A DNA stretch of 12,104 nucleotides. Origin: Allomyces macrogynus ATCC 38327 (lineage: Eukaryota > Blastocladiomycota > Blastocladiomycetes > Blastocladiales > Blastocladiaceae). The stretch spans positions 425,852-437,955 of the forward strand of contig GG745364.1 in the NCBI GenBank assembly GCA_000151295.1. The letters run 5' to 3'. Shown piece by piece: positions 1 through 6,984 of the stretch; within the stretch, counting starts at the first letter, position 1, and each line of letters opens with the position of its first letter. A model generated the notes under the pieces. The model did not search any database, was not told the DNA's origin, and saw nothing but the letters and a program-made list of their open reading frames with translations. The translations under genes were made by a program, and so were the position numbers.

Positions 1-495
1 CTGGTTGGATCGAGCGGCGCGTACATGTTGGCGGAAGTGGGCGGCGCGGCGAAGCGTCGCGCGCAACCGACGACGCGGCCGACGCGACAGACCGTTTACG
101 TTTGCGCAACACGTGCGAGAGGTGCTGCTGCTCGACCGAGACGGGGAACCCGTCGCGGCCACTTGCCGGTGCGACCGCGGGTCGAGCGCGGCGGCGGTGA
201 GCTGATGTGCGGTGGTGGTGCGTCAGTCCCCCAACCCAGCGCTGAGAACACACCACGGGAACAAACGTACGTAGCCCGGTTCCGGCTCGTTCAAGTGCAC
301 GGCGTACCCGTGCAGCGGCACAACAAAGTCGCGCAGTTGCTCGGGCGTGGGCGCGTTGGCGAGCGGGTGCTTGGTCGGATCAAGGGAGCGCGGCGGCAAG
401 GGCAGTGCGGGAGACGCGGCGCGCGAGGCCGAGGGCGTGGGCGTCGTGGCGGCGGTGCCAGGCGCGCGCATCTGCGGCGAGGCGGCCGAGGCCAT
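1..495 (-). CDS. Unrecognised protein, N-terminal part, runs off left edge
   Basis: I do not recognise this protein. The proposed start is the ATG at 495-493, which sits in a near-ideal context (GCCATGG). The first exon (495 to about 271) has strongly GC-biased third positions. It encodes an Ala/Ser/Pro/Thr-rich N-terminus, then a more ordered stretch that includes PTPEQLRDFVVPLHGYAVHL. A GTACGT donor at 270-265, a CTGAC branch-like site at 226-222 and a CAG acceptor at 204-202 give a good 69-nt intron. If the intron is instead retained, the frame stops at 225-223. Beyond the intron two frames stay open to the left edge: the phase-0 continuation, and a shifted frame that reads a basic RKRKR stretch near 90-106 and looks more coding-like. 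The exact junction is therefore unresolved. It is divergently oriented to the Nudix gene. Coding status is moderately supported; function is unknown. Confidence 0.45.
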
Positions 496-847
496 GGCGG
501 GGATGCGCGCTGGTGAGAGCGCGCGTGTGGACGACGACGTGGTGGCCGGTCCGGTCTGCTCGGGGGCTTGCCTTGGATCGAAACGTGACGGCTGAAAGCG
601 GCAGGCAGCGCGGCACTCGCAGACGCGAGTGCAGCAAGTTGCGGGCCGTGGGGCGGGCGGGCGGCGGCAGCAGCGGCGTCGTCGTCGACGGCGCGCGGTG
701 CGTGCAGCAGCTCGCAGCAACAGCGGGCGGGCGGTTCGAGCGCGGTGGACGAGCGGTGCGCTGGGGGTGCTGGTGCCTTGGTGGGTGCGTCGGCCGCTCT
801 TGAGCCAGCAGAGCAAAGCGTGGGAGCGCCGCGCGACCAAAACGCCC

Positions 848-855
848 TCACGTGA
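848..855. promoter_or_regulatory. Palindromic E-box TCACGTGA
   Basis: This is an exact 8-bp palindrome in the divergent promoter, about 200 nt upstream of the Nudix start. CACGTG is the core site of fungal bHLH factors (Cbf1/Pho4 type). The motif is visible in the sequence; binding is inferred. At this GC content a few CACGTG hexamers are expected by chance in 12 kb. Confidence 0.3.
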
Positions 856-888
856 GAGCACGCAAAGACAGGTCACCGCACGCCGCTC

Positions 889-934
889 CGTCTCGCACCG
901 TGTCTCGCACCGTGTCTCGCACCGTGTCTCGCAC
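889..934 (+). repeat. 12-bp tandem repeat, unit CGTGTCTCGCAC
   Basis: Three perfect copies lie at 899-910, 911-922 and 923-934. They are preceded by a shortened copy (CGTCTCGCAC, ending at 898) and followed by CAGCGC. The array sits in the Nudix upstream region about 120 nt before the ATG. Because 12 is a multiple of three it reads through as a repeated peptide in several frames, but no gene is supported there. Confidence 0.9.
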
Positions 935-1053
935 CAGCGCTTCCTTCCGCCTGCGCCCGCCGTCCATCCCTCCATCCACGCTTGCTGCCGTCTGCTTCTC
1001 TCTCCGGACGCGCGCCCCTTCTCGCACACCTGCTACAACCAGCTCCAGCCACC

Positions 1054-1739
1054 ATGTCCAGCTCCGACTCCGACTCTGTCGCCGCCCCCACCGGCGTCCG
1101 CGCCGTCGCCGGTGCCGTGGTCCTGACGCGCGCCACTTCGACCTCGACCCCTTACGTCCTGCTCGTCTCGGCACGCGCCGACCCGACCGCGTGGATCCTG
1201 CCCAAGGGCGGAGTCGAGGACTACGACACGGCGGGTGTTGCCGCCGCGGCCCTGCGCGAGACCTGGGAAGAGGCGGGCGTGCGTGTCCCGCTTACCAAGG
1301 TCATCGACCTCGGGTTCGTCGACGTGACGACCAAGAAGCGCGCACAGCGGTTCCACTGGGTCGCTGCGCTTGTCGGATCGCGCCGTGCCGCGGGTGCGAA
1401 AGAGTCGGGGAATGAGGAGATCAAGGACGCGGATGCGGTGGTCGAGTTTGCGCCGGGCAAGAAGACGTGGTGCGTGTTGGGTCGTTTGTCCGAATTCATC
1501 CACGGATCACGCGCTCACCCTCTGGAAAACATAGGCCCGAGCACGCGCAGCGCTGCCGCCAGTGGGTCCCGCTCAACGTGGCATTGCAAATCGTCACCAA
1601 GCCCCACATGGTCGTGGCCCTCGAACGCGCCGCCGAACGGCTGGCACTGCACGACGCTGGGAACACGGGCGTGGCCGCGGTCGCGCCGTTTGCGCGCGTC
1701 GTGATCCCGGTCGGCACGGGCGAGATGATCAAGGAATAG
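1054..1739 (+). CDS. Nudix hydrolase, diphosphoinositol polyphosphate phosphohydrolase type (Ddp1/Aps1-like)
   Basis: The exons are 1054-1469 and 1535-1739, giving 206 aa. The 65-nt phase-2 intron has a GTGCGT donor and an ATAG acceptor. The start ATG follows CAGCCACC after a C/T-rich leader. Residues 52-76 form the Nudix box, with GGVE at its start and RETWEEAGV at its end, so the metal-binding REXXEE core (Arg68, Glu69, Glu72, Glu73) is intact. The spacing from the first Gly to the Arg is two residues longer than the canonical pattern, and the first Glu is not in its usual place. The WILPKGG lead-in and the WPEHAQRCRQW segment across the splice junction resemble the Ddp1/Aps1/DIPP branch. 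Members of that branch hydrolyse inositol pyrophosphates and diadenosine polyphosphates in cytosol and nucleus. A Nudix fold is very likely; the exact substrate is inferred from family resemblance. Confidence 0.88.
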
Positions 1740-2000
1740 ATGACGAGCAACTTTGGCTCGGGTTTTTCGCAACTTGTCGTGGTGTCGTGTCGCGGAAAGG
1801 GTCGGCTGAGGTCGAATTGTGGTCTCGCGTTGGCAAACAACCACCAAACCGCTGAACAACACCAAAATAATCACCATCAACTCCCTTCCCCGTCGCGGCC
1901 AAGAAAGGAGCAACACTCCCACCGTTCGCCAGCTGCAACTCGGCGCATTCCACGCGCCATCACCGCTCCAACCTCCTCCACCCAACCAAATCCAACAACC
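1740..2000 (+). promoter_or_regulatory. Nudix 3' end and tim10 upstream region
   Basis: This 261-nt gap separates two tandem plus-strand genes. Its first third is mixed-composition and would hold the Nudix 3' UTR; I see no AATAAA. From about 1840 onward it is A/C-rich (runs of CAACACC and CCAAATCC type) and ends in CCAACAACC before the ATG, a good fungal start context. No coding frame is supported. Confidence 0.45.
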
Positions 2001-2365
2001 ATGTCGTTCCTCCGCGCCGCCGGCGGGCAATCCATGGAACAGTCGCAGATGGCCGCGAACCTGGCCATGGCCGAGCGCGAAATGGAAATGATGGGCGACA
2101 TGTTCCACCGGTACATGGGGACCGACCTCGCACATGAGTCGGACCGCGGCCTAACGTTAGGTCGCCCGATGCTAGCCTCTCACAACTGTGTCACTCTAAG
2201 TGCATTTCGCCGCGGTACCTCGAAGAGCACCTGTCCAAGGGCGAGTCGGTCTGCACCGACCGCTGCGTCGCTAAGTTCTTTGATGTCTCGGCCATGGTCG
2301 GGAAAATGCTGTCTGACCGTGGCGAGGCCATGGCGGCCGCGGCCGCGGCGATGCCGCAACAGTAG
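2001..2365 (+). CDS. TIM10: Mitochondrial intermembrane-space import chaperone Tim10
   Basis: The exons are 2001-2110 and 2176-2365, giving 99 aa. The 65-nt phase-2 intron has a GTACAT donor, a CTAAC branch site at 2151-2155 and a GCTAG acceptor. Removing it joins FHR to LSQLCHSKC and restores the family sequence. The protein has the twin CX3C signature of small TIMs: CHSKC, 16 residues, then CTDRC. These cysteines form two intramolecular disulphides. The MSFL start, GESVCTDRCVAKFF and the VGKML helix point to Tim10 rather than Tim9, Tim8 or Tim13. Tim10 pairs with Tim9 in a hexamer that escorts hydrophobic carrier precursors across the intermembrane space to TIM22. The length is normal, with a short Ala-rich C-terminal tail. 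There is no presequence, as expected for Mia40-dependent import. Confidence 0.96.
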
Positions 2366-2639
2366 TCGCAGTCGCGGGTCGGTTGGTGTGAATATGGTTT
2401 AGATTCCGTTCGTATAGCATGGTCTATTTCCGAACGAACCGTACGCGAGGTGCTGGTTCGCCGGAAGGAGGATGGCGGAGTGTAACCGACTTGACCATTC
2501 CCAGGATGCGCCCGTGCCGTGACGAACATGCGCACCTCACCCCGCAATGTTCGTGCCCACGGCGTCGTCTGCCCGGCCGCCTCTCTCCGCCCGAGCCTAT
2601 TCCTTGCCCATCCGCACGCAACAACACCAGTCTATCATT
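2366..2639. other. Convergent intergenic region between tim10 and the Aur1-like gene
   Basis: These 274 nt separate two stop codons that face each other, so the region holds both 3' UTRs. There is no AATAAA on either strand. An imperfect hairpin lies at 2407-2436. The remainder, about 2530-2639, is C-rich on the plus strand and has no supported gene. Confidence 0.5.
2407..2436. terminator. Imperfect hairpin downstream of tim10
   Basis: CGTTCG (2407-2412) pairs with CGAACG (2431-2436). Inside it ATAG (2414-2417) pairs with CTAT (2424-2427) around a six-base loop, with a 1x3 internal loop between the two helices. It lies 42 nt after the tim10 stop, between convergent genes. It could be a 3' UTR structure or part of a transcript end. 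Ten base pairs in total is weak evidence, and function is inferred from position only. Confidence 0.25.
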
Positions 2640-4012
2640 CTATCCTTCCATCCCGCCCGCCCCAATCCCCTGCACCAACGCCCTCCGCACCTCCCCGATC
2701 CTCTTCCTCGCCGCCGTATAACACGCGACGGCCAGTGCGCCACCACCCAACAAGTCGATCAGGTAATGGGGGGCCAAGTACATGGTCGCCCACCAAATAC
2801 CTGCCGCGTACGCCATGCCCAACACGGCCGTCGGAATCCGGACCCGGCGGCCGAAACGGAGCCACGGGAACTGGTCCCCGATGAAGATGGCGGCGAGGAC
2901 GGCGTACGCGGCGTGCAGCGAGGGGAAGGCGCCAAAGACTGCTGATGAGAGGGAAGAGAGTGAGTGCGAGGGCTGATGGAAAGAGAAAAGAGTCCAGAGG
3001 ATTGCGCACCGAGCGGCGAATTGGCAAACACCGCTGCGAACACGGGCGCTCCGAGGATCGGATCCACGCGCGCGAGCCCCGCCGCGTCACCGCGCATGTG
3101 CCAGTCAGGCTCGGCCGTGCTGTACTTGTCGTTATACCCTACCCAGCCGCGCGAGGTGAGTCTTCTCCACTCATTGCCGTTGGGCAGCGAGCAGCAGAAC
3201 ACGTACACGGCGCAGCCGTCCATGACCCTCCACCGCGCGGGTCCACCCACTTGACCGTCCTCACTACGCGCGTCACCCCCTCCTTCCACCATCTCGCGCG
3301 CGTCGTCGATCCCCCCGGTCCGGGCAATGCCGCGTTCCCCGGCATCTTTCGGCCCGACCCTTAACCCTCACGCCAATGCGGCACCTCACACGACGACCAG
3401 CGAGACAAAATGAATGACCCCGTCGAGCACCCACGCGACCACGTCCCTCGGCGTAGAATACTCTTGAAAGTACTTGTGCGCCGGCATCCCGACCAGCGCG
3501 GTATCGATCACCGGCAAGCCCTCCGTATCGATCCGCGGGAACCAGGCGTCCGGGAACGAGGTCGGCAGCGCAAAACAGCACAAGTATCCGACGAGCGGAA
3601 CGGCCGCAGCGAGGGTCGGGATCGTCGCGCGGCGGGTCTTGACGCGGGCGTCACAGTGACACGGACGAGCCGGGTCGCGAGGGACGCGATGAGCACGAGT
3701 TGGAACGGGATGTACCGGACGGTCCAGCTCGCGGTGGATGACTAGAGGAGGAGCCGCGTCGAGACGAGGAGAGTGAGGAGGACCGGCGCGCGCAGGATGC
3801 GTGGGGGCTTGGGGAGTCGCCGGCGGCATGGGGTGGCGGCGGCGGTGGCGGTCTTGGGCAAGTCGGCTTTGGATTCGGATTGCGCAGCGGGCAGGTCGAC
3901 GAGGGCGTCCTGGCTCTCGGCGTTGGTCGGCGCGGTGATGCGCAAGTCGGCGAGCGACGCCGTCGTGTCGCCGCCCGTGGGCGGAGAGCGGGATCGACTG
4001 CTTGATGATCAT
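2640..4012 (-). CDS. Aur1-like PAP2-family enzyme (inositol phosphorylceramide synthase type), 5' half disrupted
   Basis: The C-terminal part is clear. Exon 2938-2640 encodes VFGAFPSLHAAYAV, whose catalytic His is at 2915-2913, and MYLAPHYLIDLLGGG, with His at 2768-2766 and Asp at 2756-2754. This is the Aur1 His/His/Asp arrangement. Exon 3263-3010 carries DWHMRGDAAGLARVDPILG, matching the Aur1 HGSPGGLGRID region. The intron 3009-2939 (71 nt) restores the motif. A further piece, about 3640-3390, encodes the Aur1-like transmembrane and LPVIDTAL...VAWVLDGVIHFVS region; its junction to 3263 (donor GTGAGG at 3389, acceptor GCGTAG) is tentative. Further 5', a transmembrane stretch (TVRYIPFQLVLIASLATRL) lies in another frame, with an in-frame TAG at 3744-3742 just upstream and a frame change near 3635. 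ATG 4012 is a tentative start. Aur1 transfers phosphoinositol to ceramide in the Golgi. The family call is good, but whether this copy is intact is doubtful. Confidence 0.7.
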
Positions 4013-4029
4013 CGTGAAGACGCCAACAT
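4009..4029 (-). promoter_or_regulatory. Possible six-codon upstream ORF overlapping the Aur1-like start
   Basis: ATG at 4029-4027 opens a six-codon frame (MLASSR) that ends in TGA at 4011-4009. That TGA overlaps the ATG at 4012-4010 in an ATGA arrangement. If 4012 is the true start, this is a uORF placed for termination-reinitiation. The same ATG is also in frame with the coding-like stretch at about 3960-3650, so the TGA could instead be one of the breaks in this gene. Confidence 0.25.
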
Positions 4030-4645
4030 TGGCGGCGCGTCAGACTGCAGCTGGGCGTGGAGAGCGCCGAGCGGATGCGGGCGTTGATCACAGTTGATAG
4101 AGCGCCGATGCGGCACGGGGCCCGGCACAGGCGCGCAGGCGAGCGGGCGGGAGACAGGGTGCTTGCAGCCGAGAAGTGAAGTTGCCGTGGTGCAGAGTGC
4201 GACGGGCTCGGACACGGTGGAGTGGAATGAATGCACTGGACGCGAGGACGTTGAGCGGACAGTCCGGATTGCAGCAGCAGTAGTGGAGAAGCGACGTCAA
4301 GTATCAGCGTGCGCCTGGAAGAATACATGGTGGAGGTTGAGCGAGGTCGGCGGAGCTTGCACGGCCGTGGACAAGGGCGCGCCGGCTGGATCGTTGAGGA
4401 GAGCGCATCGGCAGGAGCCTCGAGTTTGTCGTGCGGTGCGCCGTGGGCGTCGATTGCCTGCTTGCGAGCCGGCGTGGCAGGCAAGGAGCGGCGCGGCGTC
4501 TCTCACCGACCTCGCGCATGCCGCGTGCCCCACGTGCCTTGGGCGCGAGACGCGCCGTCGTTTCGCCGCTTTCCAGCTTCCGCTGGCCGCTGCTGTGCTC
4601 GCAGTTGGTGTTCACGGGTGTTCGCTCGCGGCCGCACCGTCTCAA

Positions 4646-4684
<39 letters not shown>

Positions 4685-4856
4685 CCTCGCTCTACCCTCC
4701 GACCCGCTCCCACTCCCCGCTCCGACTACTTGCTGCACTCCCCCATCTTGCCCCTCTACAACGCGCGCCGCGCCCGATCCGTTCTCATTTCCCGCCCAAC
4801 AGGCTTCGTTTCGCGTCACCCGACCGACCGCACTCCCACCACTCTCACCAATCATC
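4013..4856. promoter_or_regulatory. Divergent intergenic region between the Aur1-like gene and the SR/P-rich gene
   Basis: About 840 nt lie between divergent genes. The left third is C/T-rich on the minus strand, fitting a leader of the minus-strand gene. The right ~170 nt are C/T-rich on the plus strand, fitting a leader of the gene at 4857. A CACGTG hexamer lies at 4531-4536 and a CGT microsatellite at 4646-4683. Several long open frames cross the region on both strands, but they are low-complexity and Arg- or Ser-rich, share no family I recognise, and look like consequences of high GC. Confidence 0.5.
4646..4683 (+). repeat. CGT trinucleotide microsatellite, about 12 units
   Basis: A perfect CGT/GTC run of 38 nt lies about 175 nt upstream of the ATG at 4857, probably in its promoter or 5' UTR. 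In one frame it would give poly-Val, in others poly-Ser or poly-Arg, and poly-Thr or poly-Asp on the complement. None of these belongs to a supported gene. Such tracts usually vary in length between strains. Confidence 0.95.
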
Positions 4857-6508
4857 ATGGCCGGCAAGCGCAAGGGCGCCCCGCCGCGCAACAAGATCGC
4901 GCCGCGCGCTGCCGGTACGCGCCTGCCGCGCCCGACCTCGGCCACCAGTGCGAGCAGCGCGAGCACGGCGTCGCCGTCGCCGACCTCGACCGAACCCGCC
5001 TCGTCCACTGCTTCTCAAGACGCGACCCCGGCACCGATCCAGACTTCCACGCCGCGCATTTCCGAGCACCGGTCGCGCAGCCCAACCCCCCGCGGCACCA
5101 AGTCGCCCACACGGTCGCGGTCCCCGGTGCGCGCGCGTGCGTCCGTGCGCGTCATGTCCTCGTTGATGACCCCTTTATCGGCTCGGTCGCGGTCAGCGTC
5201 ACCCGGACTCGCGACGCGGATTGCCGCGGCCGCTGCGCAGACGGTGCGGCCCGCGACGGTTTCGAACAGCGACCCACAGGCGCACGAGATTGAGAAGTGG
5301 GGCGTCGGTGACGGCACTGCACGTCCCGGGGCGTCGACGAATCCGCTGCCGCGACAGCGACCAACGCGTGGGGTTGCAGGAAAAGGAGCGATCGGCGATG
5401 CACGCGTGCGATTCCCGGGACCTGGGTCGCGAGCACCGACGCGATGCTTGCTTCAATGGCTCCCACTTCCACGGAAACCTCCGCGCCGGCGCTCGTCGTC
5501 GACTCGGCCGCGCAGGGCCGTGGGACGACGTGGGCTGCCGTCGTCGCGTCCGGCTCGCCCATTCGCGCACCGACGCCTGCGCGGCCTGCCGGTCCGGTTC
5601 TGGACGACACGGACCTGTTTCCCGCCCTCTTACCAACGTCGTCGACCGACTCGCTCGGTCTGACGAGCCACGACGCCGAAATTGATTTACGAACGAGTTT
5701 GACGGCCACGACGCTCGCGACCTCGGCGTCGGGGTTGGCCACACCAATTCCGCAGGCGAATACGGCGCGGCCGGCGACGCCGACGCCGGCGAGTTCCGCG
5801 GGTGGGAAGGGTGTGGGACCGGTGTTGCTTGGCGAGACGAAGGCTGCACTCATGCTCGACGGGAACACGGCCGCGACGGCCGCGATCGCGACCCACGACA
5901 ACGAGGTGGCCCAGACGCCCATCGCGCCGATGATGGTGTCCCCCGTTTCGCAGGCGAACCCCGAAATGCACGAGCGCGACACGGACCTCGCGCCGCGCAC
6001 CTCCTCGGCGCTCGGCCTACGCCCGACCATCCCCACCAACCCGACCGCCGAAACCACCGAACCCTTCATCGCCCTCGCCAGCCGCACCATCCCCGCCGCC
6101 ATCGCGGCCGTCGTGACCCCCACCCCGACTCCCGCCCCACCCGGCGACCACCTCGCCGACAGCTACGTCTGGGTCGCGTCAACCCCCACCTCCAACTCGC
6201 CCGGCATGACGACCACCTCCCCCGGCTCCCCCGCGACCGAGTGCTGGGCGGTGGTCCCACGGCCGACACGGTCGGGCAAGTCGTCACCGACGGCGATGGG
6301 GTTGTCGGGTGAAGCCGTGCGCCGGTCGATGCTGTTGTCGCCGTCGCCGCGCGCAACGGCCAAGGTGCCAGTGGGTCACGGAGTCGGGGAAAGCGGGGTG
6401 TTGCGGCATTTCGCGCCGCCGTATGTGCCCGTGGGAGCGCGGTCGCCGACGCGGGTTTTGGGGGAGGGGGATGGAGGGGAGCGCCGGGCGGATCGGATGT
6501 TGCCGTGA
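4857..6508 (+). CDS. Ser/Thr/Pro/Ala-rich disordered protein of unknown function
   Basis: I do not recognise a family. The ATG at 4857 follows CAATCATC after a C/T-rich leader. Exon 1 (4857 to about 5296) starts MAGKRKGAPPRNK, a basic segment that could be a nuclear localisation signal. It continues into Ser/Thr/Ala-rich sequence with RS and SP dipeptides (RSRSPTPRGTKSPTRSRSP), which look like SR-type or proline-directed phosphorylation sites. The coding frame changes around 5300-5440. A GTGGGG donor at 5297 and a TTGCAG acceptor ending at 5379 would bridge the frames (83 nt) and give 522 aa. The second exon, to 6508, is again Ala/Thr/Pro-rich, with many TP and SP pairs and no transmembrane segment or predicted catalytic motif. 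GC-rich third positions continue to the stop. An AATAAA follows 75 nt downstream. Coding is likely; the intron position is tentative. Confidence 0.65.
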
Positions 6509-6582
6509 ACGTGATCCGACGTGACGGGATGGGGTCGCGCGTGGGAGATGGGCGCCACTTGGGATGAAGAGATGCTGCATGG

Positions 6583-6588
6583 AATAAA
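6583..6588 (+). terminator. Polyadenylation signal AATAAA for the gene at 4857-6508
   Basis: The canonical hexamer lies 75 nt after the TGA at 6508 and opens a locally AT-rich stretch. Position and orientation fit cleavage of the upstream transcript. AATAAA is rare in this GC-rich window, which adds some weight. Confidence 0.55.
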
Positions 6589-6695
6589 TCATGTGAAATG
6601 ATGGCGTTTGGATTGAGTAGAGGATGTACGATAAAAATTGCGAGTGTGCCTAACCTTACTGTTCGCGACAGGAGGTTGAAGTCCAGCAGTTCAGG

Positions 6696-6740
6696 GTTTA
6701 ACGCGGCCACGTGTGTAACATCGCATTCATTTCGTTAAAC
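6696..6740. promoter_or_regulatory. 8-bp inverted repeat flanking a CACGTG E-box
   Basis: GTTTAACG at 6696-6703 and its exact reverse complement CGTTAAAC at 6733-6740 are 29 nt apart. CACGTG at 6708-6713 lies between them. The element is about 245-290 nt upstream of the RhoGAP ATG. It could be a paired binding site or a small cruciform. The pairing is seen directly; function is inferred. Confidence 0.35.
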
Positions 6741-6984
6741 GTTGCTTCAAGGCGCTTCTCCTCCCCGCGCGTTCCCCTCGACCCCACCCGACGCGACTTG
6801 CTACAATCGCTCCTCCCTACCTCTCGTAACTCCTTGCATCCCCCTTGACCTTCACGCCGCTGCTCCGCCCGCCCCCATCGACTTCTGGCCGTCCGACACG
6901 CGCGTGCCGTGCCCTCCTCTCCCCTGACTTTCCCGCGCGTGCCGGTGCCGCGCTCATAGACGCCTACGATCCGCCTTTTCCTAA

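Larger units (their letters stand above)
496..1053. promoter_or_regulatory. Divergent promoter region between left-edge gene and Nudix gene
   Basis: These 558 nt lie between two divergent start codons. The part near 650-770 is GC-rich with no convincing coding frame. The last ~115 nt before the Nudix ATG are strongly C/T-rich on the plus strand, like the leaders of the other plus-strand genes here, and probably form its 5' UTR. The region holds a TCACGTGA palindrome and a 12-bp tandem repeat, listed separately. I see no clear TATA box. Assignment as a shared promoter is inference from gene orientation. Confidence 0.5.
6509..6984. promoter_or_regulatory. 3' region of SR/P-rich gene and RhoGAP promoter/leader
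   Basis: This 476-nt gap separates two plus-strand genes. The first ~80 nt end in AATAAA and serve the upstream gene. The stretch 6590-6745 is more AT-rich than its surroundings and holds an inverted repeat around CACGTG. From 6745 to 6984 the plus strand is very C/T-rich and likely forms the RhoGAP leader. A GTAACT at 6826 and a CATAG ending at 6959, with CCTGAC between them, could bound a 5' UTR intron of 134 nt, but this is weak. No protein-coding frame is supported. Confidence 0.5.

Noticed and set aside
889..934. Possible CRISPR-like array
   Set aside because: The 12-bp units are directly adjacent with no spacers, and the genome is eukaryotic.
3651..4484. Minus-strand open frame of about 277 codons upstream of the Aur1-like gene
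   Set aside because: It is Ser/Pro/Arg-rich and low in information, and reads through C/T-rich leader-like sequence. It is in neither of the two frames that give the Aur1-like membrane segments.
4094..5293. Plus-strand open frame of about 400 codons crossing the Aur1-like upstream region
   Set aside because: It is Arg/Ala-rich, runs through the CGT microsatellite and overlaps the better-supported gene at 4857 in another frame. No family motif is visible.
5152..6123. Minus-strand open frame of about 320 codons opposite the SR/P-rich gene
   Set aside because: Stop-poor GC-rich DNA gives long antisense frames. Codon third-position bias favours the plus strand, which also has a start context and an AATAAA.
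6066..6710. Minus-strand open frame of about 214 codons
   Set aside because: It is mostly antisense to the SR/P-rich gene, with His/Pro/Arg composition typical of a shadow frame, and includes the complement of the AATAAA site.
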